Assembly (NCBI GenBank): GCA_900313015.1
Contig: OMPR01000014.1
Location: forward strand, 124,001 to 188,000
Reading direction: 5' to 3'
Length of the DNA: 64,000 nt
DNA from: Rhodobacteraceae bacterium EL53
GTDB taxonomy: Bacteria; Pseudomonadota; Alphaproteobacteria; Rhodobacterales; Rhodobacteraceae
In this document: piece after piece, positions 1 through 8,212 of the stretch
How positions within the stretch are numbered: position 1 is the first letter of the stretch
Layout of the letters: each line of letters starts with the position of its first letter
Notes under the pieces: model-generated
What the model saw: the letters and a program-made list of their open reading frames with translations, nothing else
Told to the model about the DNA's origin: nothing
The model's database searches: none
Program-made: the position numbers and the translations under genes

Positions 1-303
1 AAAGCTTTGCGCCAAAGGGGCGGCAAGGGTGGCGCATTCTGGCACCAAGTCGTTCAAATGCAGGCTGTCGACATCAAATGTATTGCACAGCTGTCGGGTC
101 AGGTGACCTGTACCACAGCCAAATTCCAGAACGTGTTGAAACGTATTCCGTGCCCCGGCCTGCAGTTTCGCCTGATACAGATGATCCGCAAGGGTTCGGG
201 CAATGCGCGCCTGAGCTTGGGCGTGATCGTGATAGCTGGGCAAGCCGCGCGCAAAGCTGGTTTGGACGCGGGTGATATCTGTGAACGACTGCAGATCTTT
301 CAT
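1..303 (-). CDS. bioC: Malonyl-ACP O-methyltransferase BioC, N-terminal part (cut by window edge)
   Basis: Only the first 101 codons lie in the window; the gene continues beyond position 1. BioC uses S-adenosylmethionine to methylate the free carboxyl of malonyl-ACP so that fatty acid synthesis can build the pimeloyl chain of biotin. The class I methyltransferase motif I is visible (VLEFGCGTG, residues 58-66), preceded by the BioC-like N-terminus with SFARGLPSYHDHAQ. The ATG at 303-301 overlaps the bioG stop as ATGA, so it is the last visible gene of the biotin operon. The assignment rests on motif I plus operon position; the C-terminal half cannot be checked. Confidence 0.85.
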   Translation of the reverse strand, partial: MKDLQSFTDITRVQTSFARGLPSYHDHAQAQARIARTLADHLYQAKLQAGARNTFQHVLEFGCGTGHLTRQLCNTFDVDSLHLNDLVPECATLAAPLAQSF

Positions 304-923
304 ACCAGCACCTCTGCCCATATTGACCAACGCTTAAACGGGACATGAGGGGCATCAACGTGTTGAACACGTTCAACTTGATCAATCCAGGCGCGCTTTT
401 GATTGGCCGACAGAAAAATGCGATCTTGGTCACTGATCCACACACGATCAAATGACACATCGGGCGCGTTACCTCGGGCCTGAACTGCGCGCAATTCTTG
501 TTTGCGGGCCTGCACGTCGATTGGCGTGTCGCTTTGGGGCGCGTTATAGCAACGCTCAAGAAAGACCTGAAACGCCTCATGGCTCAGCGTGTCGATTGTC
601 CGCTGCATGACAACCGGCGCAATTCCATAACGTCTGTCGATGGGGGTCAAAGTGCCGTTGATCGCGACCTTTTTGGTGAACGGATCCGGTCTACCCTGCT
701 GCCAATGCCCATAGGCCGCTACCCCAAACGAAAAGGCGATCAGCGTGACAGACTGATAGGCGCTGACATCCGGTAACTCTTGGTTCAGGTCGCTGTAATC
801 GTCAGCTAATACAACGTCATATGGCCCGGTCAGGTGCGCAAACGGTGCAGGTCCCAACGCCCACCCGCCAAAGACCACGATCAAATCGTTGGCCCCTGTG
901 AGTTGCACCCAACGCCACTGCAT
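300..923 (-). CDS. bioG: Pimeloyl-ACP methyl ester esterase BioG (DUF452 family)
   Basis: A 207-residue alpha/beta hydrolase of the DUF452/BioG type. It is expected to hydrolyse pimeloyl-ACP methyl ester, ending the chain-elongation phase that BioC opens, and so replaces BioH. Visible features are the oxyanion region VVFGGWALG (residues 16-24), the nucleophile elbow with Ser65 in AFSFGV (most BioG proteins have a WSMG-like elbow), the INGT-PID segment near the middle, and a candidate catalytic His near residue 193 (DAPHVPF). The start overlaps the bioA stop (TGATG) and its own stop overlaps bioC. Pairing with bioC in one operon makes the role convincing even though sequence identity within this family is usually low. 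Confidence 0.85.
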   Translation of the reverse strand: MQWRWVQLTGANDLIVVFGGWALGPAPFAHLTGPYDVVLADDYSDLNQELPDVSAYQSVTLIAFSFGVAAYGHWQQGRPDPFTKKVAINGTLTPIDRRYGIAPVVMQRTIDTLSHEAFQVFLERCYNAPQSDTPIDVQARKQELRAVQARGNAPDVSFDRVWISDQDRIFLSANQKRAWIDQVERVQHVDAPHVPFKRWSIWAEVLV

Positions 924-2206
924 CAGAGCGCCCGCGCCAGATGCAGCATGCCGGCGCAGATTTTCGAAACCTCATCAGGCGACGCAATGAACGGAGGCAT
1001 TGTGTAGATGTTGGTCCCAAACGGGCGCAAAAAGACACCCATTTCACGGGCCAAGGCGTGGGCCTCATCGGCGCTGACCCGGTGCTTCATCTCAATGACG
1101 CCAATTGCGCCCAGCACACGCACATCTGCCACATTTGGCAGATCACGGGCTGGGGCCAATTCCTGCGTCATCTGTCTGGCGATGGCATTCACTGTTCCGT
1201 GCCAATCCTGTGCCTCTAGCACCTCAAGGCTGGCGTGCGCGGCGGCGCAGGCTAGCGGGTTGGCCATGAATGTGGGTCCATGCATAAAGATGCCGGGTTC
1301 TCCGTGGCCAATGCCCTCAGCCACGCGATCATTGGTCATGGTGGTGGCGAAACTGATGTGCCCGCCTGTCAATGCCTTGCCCAGACACAGAATATCGGGT
1401 TCGATTGAGCAGAAATCGGTGGCAAACATTTTGCCAGTTCGGCCAAACCCAGTCGCGATTTCATCAAAAATCAGCAACACGCCGAACTCATCACAAATCG
1501 CACGCGCTTGGTTCAGGTATTCCGGATGGTAGAAATACATACCGCCGGTGCCCTGAACGACGGGTTCAAGGATAAAGGCCGCGATCTCGCGGTGATTGGC
1601 CTCGATCAGGGCGCGCAAATCAGCCAAGCCGTTCAACGCGGGATCGCCGTTCCATGCTTCGGTGATGCGGATTGGGGGGCGATCAACAAAATGTTGCACG
1701 CTCAATGCGCCTTGAAACAGGTGATGCATTCCCGTTGTCGGGTCACAGACGCTCATCGCCTTCCACGTATCCCCGTGATAGCCCGAGCGGATGGTGGCAA
1801 AGTGGGACCGTCCCGGAAACCCTTTGGCGTGCTGATATTGAACCGCCATTTTCATCGCAACCTCGACAGAGACCGATCCACTGTCACAGTAGAAAATGCG
1901 TTGCATTGACGGGGGCGCGACACGCAGCAGTGCTTTGCCAAGCTCAATCGCGGGATCGTGGGTCAGACCGCCAAACATTACATGGGGCATCCGGTCCAGT
2001 TGATCGTGAATGGCCCGCGTAATCTTGGGGTGACGGTGGCCATGCATCATGCACCACCACGATGACATGGCGTCGATCAATCGGGTGCCATCATCCAATG
2101 TGATGTGCATACCCTCGGTTTCCTTGACCACAAAAGTGGGTCCGGGTTTTTCCACATTGGTATAGGGATGCCAAAGGTGCTTTTGGTCGAATTCCAGAGG
2201 TGTCAT
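923..2206 (-). CDS. bioA: Adenosylmethionine-8-amino-7-oxononanoate aminotransferase
   Basis: A 427-residue class III aminotransferase that makes 7,8-diaminopelargonic acid from KAPA, with S-adenosylmethionine as unusual amino donor and PLP as cofactor. The BioA signature MSSWWCMMHGHRHP is at residues 47-60, with its paired Trp that binds the substrate. The cofactor Asp is D248 (FDEIATGFGRTG) and the Schiff-base Lys is K277 (CLGKALTGG). The length is normal for BioA. It sits between bioD (ATGA overlap at 2203-2206) and bioG (TGATG overlap), so all three are very probably translated from one mRNA under the BioR-type control seen upstream of bioB. Confidence 0.97.
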   Translation of the reverse strand: MTPLEFDQKHLWHPYTNVEKPGPTFVVKETEGMHITLDDGTRLIDAMSSWWCMMHGHRHPKITRAIHDQLDRMPHVMFGGLTHDPAIELGKALLRVAPPSMQRIFYCDSGSVSVEVAMKMAVQYQHAKGFPGRSHFATIRSGYHGDTWKAMSVCDPTTGMHHLFQGALSVQHFVDRPPIRITEAWNGDPALNGLADLRALIEANHREIAAFILEPVVQGTGGMYFYHPEYLNQARAICDEFGVLLIFDEIATGFGRTGKMFATDFCSIEPDILCLGKALTGGHISFATTMTNDRVAEGIGHGEPGIFMHGPTFMANPLACAAAHASLEVLEAQDWHGTVNAIARQMTQELAPARDLPNVADVRVLGAIGVIEMKHRVSADEAHALAREMGVFLRPFGTNIYTMPPFIASPDEVSKICAGMLHLARAL

Positions 2207-2832
2207 TTGGCCAGTGCTCCGGTGATGGTTTTCATGTCGATGGCTTCAAAGGCCGCCGTCAACGTGTCCGCGTTCAGGGTTTTCAGCCGGGGCAGACGAC
2301 CCAGATGCGCAACATCGGCAAAGTCACAAATTGTCTGTTCAACCTCGGGCACGGCATCCCCGATAAAGGCCACGCCAACGATCGCGCATCGTGCCTGACG
2401 TAAGGCCAGCAAAGACATCAGGGTATGGTTGATCGTGCCCAATTGTGTGCGGGCGCACAGGATCACGGGCGCCCGCCATTGGGCAAAGGCATCCAGAAAC
2501 AGCTCTTCCCGGTTCAGGGGGACCATGACGCCGCCAGCCCCTTCGATCACCAGCGGCCCGTCAATCGCCGGGATGGTCAGGTCGTCCAAACCAATATGCG
2601 CGCCTTCGGCCTCGGCCGACAAATGCGGCGAGGCGGGCAACTGCAACAGATGCGCTTCGGGCAGCGTCGGGCAGCCTGTCAAAGACGCGATGATCTGACT
2701 GTCGGTCTGCTCTTCGATGCCGGATTGGATGGGTTTCCAATAGGTTGCGTTCAATGCAAAGGTCAGACCCGCAGAAAACACTGTTTTCCCGATCTCAGTG
2801 TCGGTCCCTGTAACAACAATGGGTTGGGTCAT
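2203..2832 (-). CDS. bioD: Dethiobiotin synthetase
   Basis: A 209-residue ATP-dependent carboxylase that closes the ureido ring of dethiobiotin from 7,8-diaminopelargonate and CO2. The P-loop variant GTDTEIGKT is at residues 9-17, and the region PLVIEGAGGVMVPL near residue 100 matches the conserved BioD core that contacts nucleotide and substrate. The length is slightly shorter than the usual 220-230 residues but nothing essential is missing. It overlaps bioF upstream and bioA downstream by four bases each (ATGA). Confidence 0.95.
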   Translation of the reverse strand: MTQPIVVTGTDTEIGKTVFSAGLTFALNATYWKPIQSGIEEQTDSQIIASLTGCPTLPEAHLLQLPASPHLSAEAEGAHIGLDDLTIPAIDGPLVIEGAGGVMVPLNREELFLDAFAQWRAPVILCARTQLGTINHTLMSLLALRQARCAIVGVAFIGDAVPEVEQTICDFADVAHLGRLPRLKTLNADTLTAAFEAIDMKTITGALAK

Positions 2833-3968
2833 TGGCTGTGCTCTTTCATCGCCTGGCTCAAGTCATGCATCATCTGCGTGACCACATTGGCGGAGGTGTT
2901 GAGAGTGATCGAGATCCGCAAGCGCGCCGTGTTGCGTGGGACCGTCGGGGGGCGAATGCCACGAATGTCATAGCCCAGCCCTTGCATATGGGCCGCCAGC
3001 GCCATCGTGGGTTTATCTTTGCCAATAATCACAGGCATGATCTGGCTTTGAAACCCGATCAAACCACCGTGGCGCTCGGCCTGCGCATGTGCATGTGCCA
3101 TCAAGGCCTGCGCGCGCTGTTGGCGCGCGGGATTTGTGCGCAATTCGGTCAGCGCGGCACGCACAAGGGCAGCGTTCAACGGCGACGGGGCGGTTGCAAA
3201 GACAAACCCCCGCGCCCGATTGATCAACGTATCGATCAGAACCTGCGCTCCACAGATCAGCGCGCCGGATACGCCCAACCCCTTGCCACACGTGTGCAAT
3301 GTCAGGGTATTTGCCCGGCTCGCATAGCTGTGGCTCACACCGCGGCCCAAATCGCCGAAAACACCTGTGGCGTGGGCTTCGTCCACCACCAGAACGGCAT
3401 CTGTCTCAGTGGCCAGAGTGGCAAGATCGTCAATCGGTGCCAGATCGCCGTCCATCGAATACAGGCTTTCGCAAGCCAACCAGATCTGTCCGGTATTGCC
3501 CGCCTCGCGCCAGTGCCGAATACGCTCAGCTGCGTCGGTGACATCGTTGTGGGCAAAGGCCATCGTGTCCGCCCGGCCCAACCGCATGCCGTCATGGGTG
3601 CTGGCGTGGATTAATGCGTCATACAACACCAGATCGCCCTGTGCAGGCAGGGTCGCGAATATCGCTGTATTGGCAACGAAACCACCACCGACAAACAGTG
3701 CGGCCTCGGTGTCAAAGAACGTCGCAGCCTCTTGTTCTAACAGGCAATGCTCATCCTGATTGCCGCGCAACAGGCGGGACCCGCCTGCACCAACCGGAAC
3801 ACCCCGGTCCAGCGCGGATCGGGCGGCGGCCTGCAAGACGTCAGATTCCGCCAGCCCGAGATAGTCGTTAGACGCAAAGTCATGCCCGGCACGCGGGATC
3901 AGTTGCCGGTAACGCCCTCGCGTTTCCAGCGACCTGAGCGCTGTATCGTGCCGTGCAAAGAACGTCAT
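2829..3968 (-). CDS. bioF: 8-amino-7-oxononanoate synthase
   Basis: A 379-residue PLP enzyme of the alpha-oxoamine synthase family. It condenses pimeloyl-ACP with L-alanine to give KAPA and CO2. Visible signatures are NDYLGLA (residues 34-40), [11 protein letters not shown] (60-70), [10 protein letters not shown] (196-205), and the PLP Lys K229 in the segment [12 protein letters not shown], where many relatives have GTLGKA. The ATG at 3968 overlaps the bioB stop (ATGA). The N-terminus is short and starts close to the family core, so no upstream start is needed. Confidence 0.95.
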   Translation of the reverse strand: MTFFARHDTALRSLETRGRYRQLIPRAGHDFASNDYLGLAESDVLQAAARSALDRGVPVGAGGSRLLRGNQDEHCLLEQEAATFFDTEAALFVGGGFVANTAIFATLPAQGDLVLYDALIHASTHDGMRLGRADTMAFAHNDVTDAAERIRHWREAGNTGQIWLACESLYSMDGDLAPIDDLATLATETDAVLVVDEAHATGVFGDLGRGVSHSYASRANTLTLHTCGKGLGVSGALICGAQVLIDTLINRARGFVFATAPSPLNAALVRAALTELRTNPARQQRAQALMAHAHAQAERHGGLIGFQSQIMPVIIGKDKPTMALAAHMQGLGYDIRGIRPPTVPRNTARLRISITLNTSANVVTQMMHDLSQAMKEHSQ

Positions 3969-4942
3969 TTTGAGCCGTCACATCCTACGGCCATGGCTGT
4001 CAGGCCAAGCTTGTCGAACAAAACGCTGTCTTTGTCTTCTTCGGGATTGTCGGCGGTCAGCAAGGTGTCGCCCACAAAGATCGAATTGGCTCCGGCAAAG
4101 ATGCACATGGCCTGCATTTCATCGCTCATGTCGGTGCGACCTGCGGACAGGCGCACATGCGATTTTGGCATCAAGATACGAGCCAAAGCAACGGTGCGTA
4201 CAAATTCGATGGGGTCCAGCGGTTTAACATCGGCCAGCGGCGTGTCTGCGATTGGGATCAGCATGTTGACCGGAACTGAATCCGGGTGCTCGGGCAGGGT
4301 GGCCAGGGCCAGCAACATGTCGATGCGGTCCATTTTCTGCTCGCCCATGCCGACGATGCCACCTGCGCAGACCTTCATGCCTGCTTCGCGCACGCGGTTC
4401 AGCGTTTCGATGCGGTCGGCAAAGGTGCGTGTGGTGATGATTTCGGAATAGTACCGTTCCGAGGTGTCGATGTTGTGGTTGTAGTAATCCAAACCCGCAT
4501 CGCGCAGGCGGAACACCTGATCGTCCTCTAGCATGCCCAATGTCATGCAGGTTTCCATACCCATGTCCTTGACGCCTTGCACCATCGCCTCAAGCATTGG
4601 CATGTCGCGCTCTTTGGGGGACCGCCATGCCGCGCCCATGCAATACCGCGTAGCGCCGCCTTCCTTGGCTTTGCGTGCTTGTGCCAGAACTTGCTCGACC
4701 TCGATCAGTTTAGAGGCCGACAGCTTGGATCCGTTGCGCGCAGACTGGCTGCAATAGGCGCAATCCTCGGCGCAGCCACCGGTTTTGATCGACAGCAACT
4801 TGGAACGCTGGACCTGATTTGGATCGAAGTTTTCCCGATGCACGGTTTGTGCCTCAAACAACAAATCCATCAGGGGTTTGTTGTAGATTTCTTCCGCCTC
4901 GGCGCGGCTCCAGTCCGTACGAATGGTCTGGTTGTCGAGCAT
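3965..4942 (-). CDS. bioB: Biotin synthase (radical SAM)
   Basis: A 325-residue radical SAM enzyme that inserts sulfur into dethiobiotin, the last step of biotin synthesis. The radical SAM cluster motif CxxxCxxC is C57-C61-C64 ([13 protein letters not shown]). I place the start at the ATG 4942-4940 because a strong GGAGGA Shine-Dalgarno lies 6-7 bases ahead and the N-terminus [11 protein letters not shown] fits the family; the open frame runs further upstream but would swallow the operator region. First gene of the operon; stop overlaps bioF. The 5' leader carries two BioR-type boxes and a promoter, implying repression when biotin is sufficient. Confidence 0.97.
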   Translation of the reverse strand: MLDNQTIRTDWSRAEAEEIYNKPLMDLLFEAQTVHRENFDPNQVQRSKLLSIKTGGCAEDCAYCSQSARNGSKLSASKLIEVEQVLAQARKAKEGGATRYCMGAAWRSPKERDMPMLEAMVQGVKDMGMETCMTLGMLEDDQVFRLRDAGLDYYNHNIDTSERYYSEIITTRTFADRIETLNRVREAGMKVCAGGIVGMGEQKMDRIDMLLALATLPEHPDSVPVNMLIPIADTPLADVKPLDPIEFVRTVALARILMPKSHVRLSAGRTDMSDEMQAMCIFAGANSIFVGDTLLTADNPEEDKDSVLFDKLGLTAMAVGCDGSK

Positions 4943-4962
4943 CGGTATTCCTCCATTGGGAA

Positions 4963-4972
4963 TTATAGATAA
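4963..4972. promoter_or_regulatory. BioR-type operator, promoter-proximal copy
   Basis: TTATAGATAA, which fits the alphaproteobacterial BioR consensus TTATMKATAA. It lies 20 bases upstream of the bioB ATG, downstream of the predicted transcription start, and 41 bp from the second copy. Confidence 0.85.
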
Positions 4973-5002
4973 AAATGAGCTGCGCTCTGCTTGATGGAGG
5001 TG

Positions 5003-5029
5003 ATTATAGATAAGGTGAAAAAACCTCAA
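5003..5029 (-). promoter_or_regulatory. Putative sigma-70 promoter of the biotin operon
   Basis: On the minus strand TTGAGG (5029-5024) is followed after 15 bases by a perfect TATAAT (5008-5003). The spacing is short for sigma-70 but usable. The -10 hexamer lies almost wholly inside the distal BioR-type box, so a bound repressor would block polymerase directly. The transcript would begin near 4996. Confidence 0.6.
5004..5013. promoter_or_regulatory. BioR-type operator, distal copy overlapping the -10 element
   Basis: A second exact TTATAGATAA, 41 bp (about four helical turns) from the proximal copy, so both lie on the same DNA face. It overlaps the TATAAT of the predicted bioB promoter. Confidence 0.85.
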
Positions 5030-5052
5030 GAGAGAATGCCCCACGCGGCAAG

Positions 5053-5077
5053 ACGCCGCCCCGAATAGGGACGGCGT
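5053..5077. terminator. GC-rich hairpin between the two minus-strand operons
   Basis: Arms ACGCCG and CGGCGT enclose CCC/GGG pairs with one mismatch and a GAATA loop. It lies just past the stop of the racemase-like gene at 5103 and ahead of the bioB promoter. There is no clear U-run on the minus strand, so termination strength is uncertain. Confidence 0.45.
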
Positions 5078-5102
5078 TAGGATCTAGCCCCATGAGATAG
5101 GG

Positions 5103-5858
5103 TTATTGTGCTATTTGCCGCGTGAAAAGCTGACCAAAGGCGGGGTTTTCGGCCTTAACCCCCGCCAAGCGAAGCATGTGCCACGCCAACGCTTGGTTGC
5201 TGGATATCACCGGAACGCTTGTGCGGGATTCGGCCTCTGCGATGATGTTAAGGCAGCGCAAGTTGGTGCAGCTGACAAAAATAGCATCACAAGGTGCCTC
5301 ATCCGCAATCTTGTCGATAGCCGCTGAAATCGCGTTTTCGGTGATCCGCGCGACCACGCGATCATCGCTTTCTTCGAACGACCCAAAGGCCGCAATGGAC
5401 ATCCCGGCCTGTTCAAGCTTTTCGCGCATCATGCCCGAAACTTCGGGCAGATACGGGGTTATGAAACCCAACTTTGTCGCGCCCAAAGCCCGGCACGCGG
5501 CAATGGTTGCCCTCAGCGGGTCGGTGACGGGAACGCCGGGCTTTACGGTCTGAATGGCCCGTTCGACGCCATCTGACCCAATCACGGTTGATGCTGATGT
5601 GCACCCATAGCCAATCGCGTCAAAGTTCAACGCGGCTGGCAACAGCTGCGCAGAGGCAGGCAAATCCTGTTCCATCTTGATTAGCGTGTCGGGGCGGATT
5701 TCCGTCACCATCGGGATGCGTGAATGATACAGTGCCACCCCATCCAGATCCATCATCCGAGAGAATTCAGGTTCAAGCGATTCATCGGTTTCCAGCACGA
5801 CAACACCCAAGGTCGCCCGCGTCCCAATCCCATCATCCGTCGCAAAGTCGAGTTTCAT
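5103..5858 (-). CDS. Asp/Glu racemase-superfamily protein (EutA / maleate isomerase / arylmalonate decarboxylase-like)
   Basis: About 251 residues. The paired cysteines expected in this superfamily are seen in the segments GYGCTSAST and FVSCTNLRCLN, at the two ends of the active site. Close family types are EutA of ectoine utilisation, maleate cis-trans isomerase and arylmalonate decarboxylase; the present sequence alone cannot choose between them. I place the start at 5858 because GAGGG lies 5-6 bases upstream and this leaves a 7-base gap to the preceding gene; a start at 5894 would overlap that gene. Last gene of a four-gene operon with an M24 hydrolase, a PLP lyase and an M20 amidohydrolase, so it probably racemises, isomerises or decarboxylates an intermediate of that pathway. 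Confidence 0.8.
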   Translation of the reverse strand: MKLDFATDDGIGTRATLGVVVLETDESLEPEFSRMMDLDGVALYHSRIPMVTEIRPDTLIKMEQDLPASAQLLPAALNFDAIGYGCTSASTVIGSDGVERAIQTVKPGVPVTDPLRATIAACRALGATKLGFITPYLPEVSGMMREKLEQAGMSIAAFGSFEESDDRVVARITENAISAAIDKIADEAPCDAIFVSCTNLRCLNIIAEAESRTSVPVISSNQALAWHMLRLAGVKAENPAFGQLFTRQIAQ

Positions 5859-5865
5859 CTGTCCC

Positions 5866-7032
5866 TCAGAGTATCGGTAATTCGCGCGCCGCACGGGTGC
5901 TCAGCAGGCGGGGCGCCCCATCGGTCACGACGATGTTTTCTTCGTGAACCATGATACGTCCATCCCCATAACTAAGCGAGGGTTCCAGCGTCAGCACCAT
6001 GTTTTCTTGCAGTTCAGTCTCATCAAAGGCGGCATGCGATGGCCATTCGGTCAGCTGCATCCCCAGCCCATGACCCAAACGGCCAACATCACCACCCTGA
6101 TTATCCAACTCGGCAATGACAGTCTGCATCGCCGTAAAGAGATCCCGACATGTAGCGCCGGGTCGGGCGGCGTCCATTCCGGCCTCGGTCGCGCGCCAAA
6201 GCACATCATAAGCCCGCTTAGACAGATCATCCGCCTGACCAATGGCCCAGTTGCGATCAAAATCGCAAAAATACCCGTCAAATGTCGCGCCAGTGTCAAG
6301 CATCAAGATGTCACCGAATTGCAAGGGACGACGAGAGGGCGGCGAAATCACATCGTGATAGCCGCCTTGATCCGCACCCCCCACCAGATAGGGCACGTCA
6401 TCCGCCCCCAAAGCCAGTGCTTCGCGTCGGAATGCACGAAACACTTCCTCAAGCGGTTGACCTTCGGTGGCAAAGCTGGGCACAGCGGCAAAGCTGCGTG
6501 AACCAATGTCACAGATATGGGCCAGCTTTTCGATCTCAGCTGTCGATTTGACCATGCGCAGGGATCGCATCAGCGGCGTGGCATCCGCGATATCCAACCC
6601 CGGCAAGGCAGCCATCAGGCGTTCGTAATCGCCCAACGGCATCCTAAGCGCGGTCTCATGCCCCTTCATCACACCAACCCGCGCGCCTCTGTTTGACAAC
6701 GGGGTCAGGATTTCGAGCAGCAACGAAATGCCGTCGTCTTGGGGCGCTGGCGCGCTCCATGTGCGAATATCATCCAGCCACGTTTGCCGCATTAGGGCGG
6801 CGCCAATTTCTGGAATGATGGCGATGGGTTTCCCCGTCGCGGGCACAAACAAGAACCAAGGGCGTGTCGGGCTTTGCCAGAACAGCGTGTGAAATCCGCT
6901 GAAATAGCGGATTTCGGGTTCGGTCAACAGCAACAGACCAGCCAAGCCCTGTTGGGCTATCAGGGCCTGTGCCTTGGCAGTGCGCTGTTCAAATTCAGCG
7001 TCAGCAAATCCGCGAACAGGGGCGTCAGACAT
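5866..7032 (-). CDS. M24-family metallohydrolase (Xaa-Pro peptidase / ectoine hydrolase-like)
   Basis: A 388-residue protein with the creatinase/prolidase N-terminal domain followed by the pita-bread M24 domain. All five metal ligands of the family appear to be present: the two Asp in MLDTGATFDGYFCDFDR, the His in GHGLGM, and Glu in LTLEPS and HEENIVV. The start at 7032 is chosen for its GGAGGA Shine-Dalgarno; it overlaps the upstream lyase gene by 8 bases. DoeA/EutD ectoine hydrolase belongs to this family, as do creatinase and Xaa-Pro aminopeptidases. The operon lacks the rest of an ectoine set, so I call it a cyclic amide or peptide hydrolase of unknown substrate. Confidence 0.85.
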   Translation of the reverse strand: MSDAPVRGFADAEFEQRTAKAQALIAQQGLAGLLLLTEPEIRYFSGFHTLFWQSPTRPWFLFVPATGKPIAIIPEIGAALMRQTWLDDIRTWSAPAPQDDGISLLLEILTPLSNRGARVGVMKGHETALRMPLGDYERLMAALPGLDIADATPLMRSLRMVKSTAEIEKLAHICDIGSRSFAAVPSFATEGQPLEEVFRAFRREALALGADDVPYLVGGADQGGYHDVISPPSRRPLQFGDILMLDTGATFDGYFCDFDRNWAIGQADDLSKRAYDVLWRATEAGMDAARPGATCRDLFTAMQTVIAELDNQGGDVGRLGHGLGMQLTEWPSHAAFDETELQENMVLTLEPSLSYGDGRIMVHEENIVVTDGAPRLLSTRAARELPIL

Positions 7033-8212
7033 TGCTGTCCTCCGCCATGACGGCTGCAAATATCTCTGGATCTGTGATGCCTTCGGACCCGATGAGCAAC
7101 ACGCGCGAACTGCTATCCAGACCCAGTGTTGCGCCGGTTGTGCCTGCCTGCGCCGCGATCAGCGCGGCCAGTCCCGCCACCGCGCTTTCACCGGCTTCGA
7201 CCACCGGATCATCCCCCAATGGACGCGCCAGCAAACGCATTGTTGGGCCTACGACACTGTCAGGGATTGTGACGTAGTCAGTGGCTTCTTCGCGCAGGAT
7301 GTCCCACGCCATTTCCGAGGGTTCACCGCACGACAAACCCGCCATGATGGTTTCAACCTCGATGTTCACAGCCGTCGGCGCATCCTTGCGGGCACTTTCA
7401 TAAAGACAGGCGGCCATGTCAGGCTCGACGATCACCACGCGCGGGGATTGATCCCCCCAATACTGACGCAGTTTCGCCGCGACAGAGGCCGCCAACCCAC
7501 CAACACCGCCCTGCAAGAAGACATGCGTCGGGGCGCTGCCCAGTTCTTCGCAGGCTTCGCGGGTCATCACGGAATATCCCGCCATTACATCGCGCGGTGG
7601 CTCGGAATAGCCGGGCCAGGATGTGTCAGACACTACGAACCAGCCATTTTGCTCTGCCTCAGCGCGGGCCAGATCGACAGAATCGTCATAGTCCCCGTCG
7701 ATCCGGATGACGTCAGCCCCCAACTCGCGCATCGCTTGAGCGCGGCCTTCGCTGACTTCGGCGTGGATGTAGATCCGACAGGGCGCGCCAAACCGTTTGC
7801 AGCCCCAAGCAAGCGAGCGACCATGGTTGCCATCTGTCGCCGAAACCAGCGTGATCTTGGCGCAGTCATCGCTGTAATCGCCATTGCGGATATCGGCCAA
7901 AGTCACATCTTTGCCAAGGCGGCTGGACAGTTCTCGTTGCAGCACACGCAGGGCGGCATAAGCACCCCCAAGTGCCTTGAAACTGCCAAGGCCAAACCGC
8001 GGCCCCTCGTGTTTGTAGTGGATTTCGCCGACGCCGATTTTGGCGGCCAAGGCAGGCAGCGAAACAAGCGGAGTGGGCGCATACCCGTCCCATTGGGTGA
8101 TTTCGCCAATGGCCTGACCAAAATTGTCCGGGCTCAGAACACGTTGCGCTGCATCCCCTTGGTGGCGGGCGCCTGTGGCATGCGCCATTTGAGCTGTTGC
8201 AAAGATATCCAT
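7025..8212 (-). CDS. Diaminopropionate ammonia-lyase-like PLP enzyme
   Basis: A 395-residue fold-type II PLP enzyme. The Schiff-base Lys is K79 in the segment RFGLGSFKALGGAYA, which closely matches the diaminopropionate ammonia-lyase (DpaL) pattern rather than that of threonine deaminase. The glycine-rich phosphate loop is seen in FLQGGVGGLAASV. DpaL converts 2,3-diaminopropionate to pyruvate and two ammonia. The start overlaps the stop of the upstream M20 gene (TGATG). In ectoine utilisation operons the equivalent position is held by EutB, a threonine-dehydratase-like protein, so a beta-elimination on a related diamino acid is the likely chemistry. The exact substrate is inferred, not shown. 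Confidence 0.85.
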   Translation of the reverse strand: MDIFATAQMAHATGARHQGDAAQRVLSPDNFGQAIGEITQWDGYAPTPLVSLPALAAKIGVGEIHYKHEGPRFGLGSFKALGGAYAALRVLQRELSSRLGKDVTLADIRNGDYSDDCAKITLVSATDGNHGRSLAWGCKRFGAPCRIYIHAEVSEGRAQAMRELGADVIRIDGDYDDSVDLARAEAEQNGWFVVSDTSWPGYSEPPRDVMAGYSVMTREACEELGSAPTHVFLQGGVGGLAASVAAKLRQYWGDQSPRVVIVEPDMAACLYESARKDAPTAVNIEVETIMAGLSCGEPSEMAWDILREEATDYVTIPDSVVGPTMRLLARPLGDDPVVEAGESAVAGLAALIAAQAGTTGATLGLDSSSRVLLIGSEGITDPEIFAAVMAEDSNV

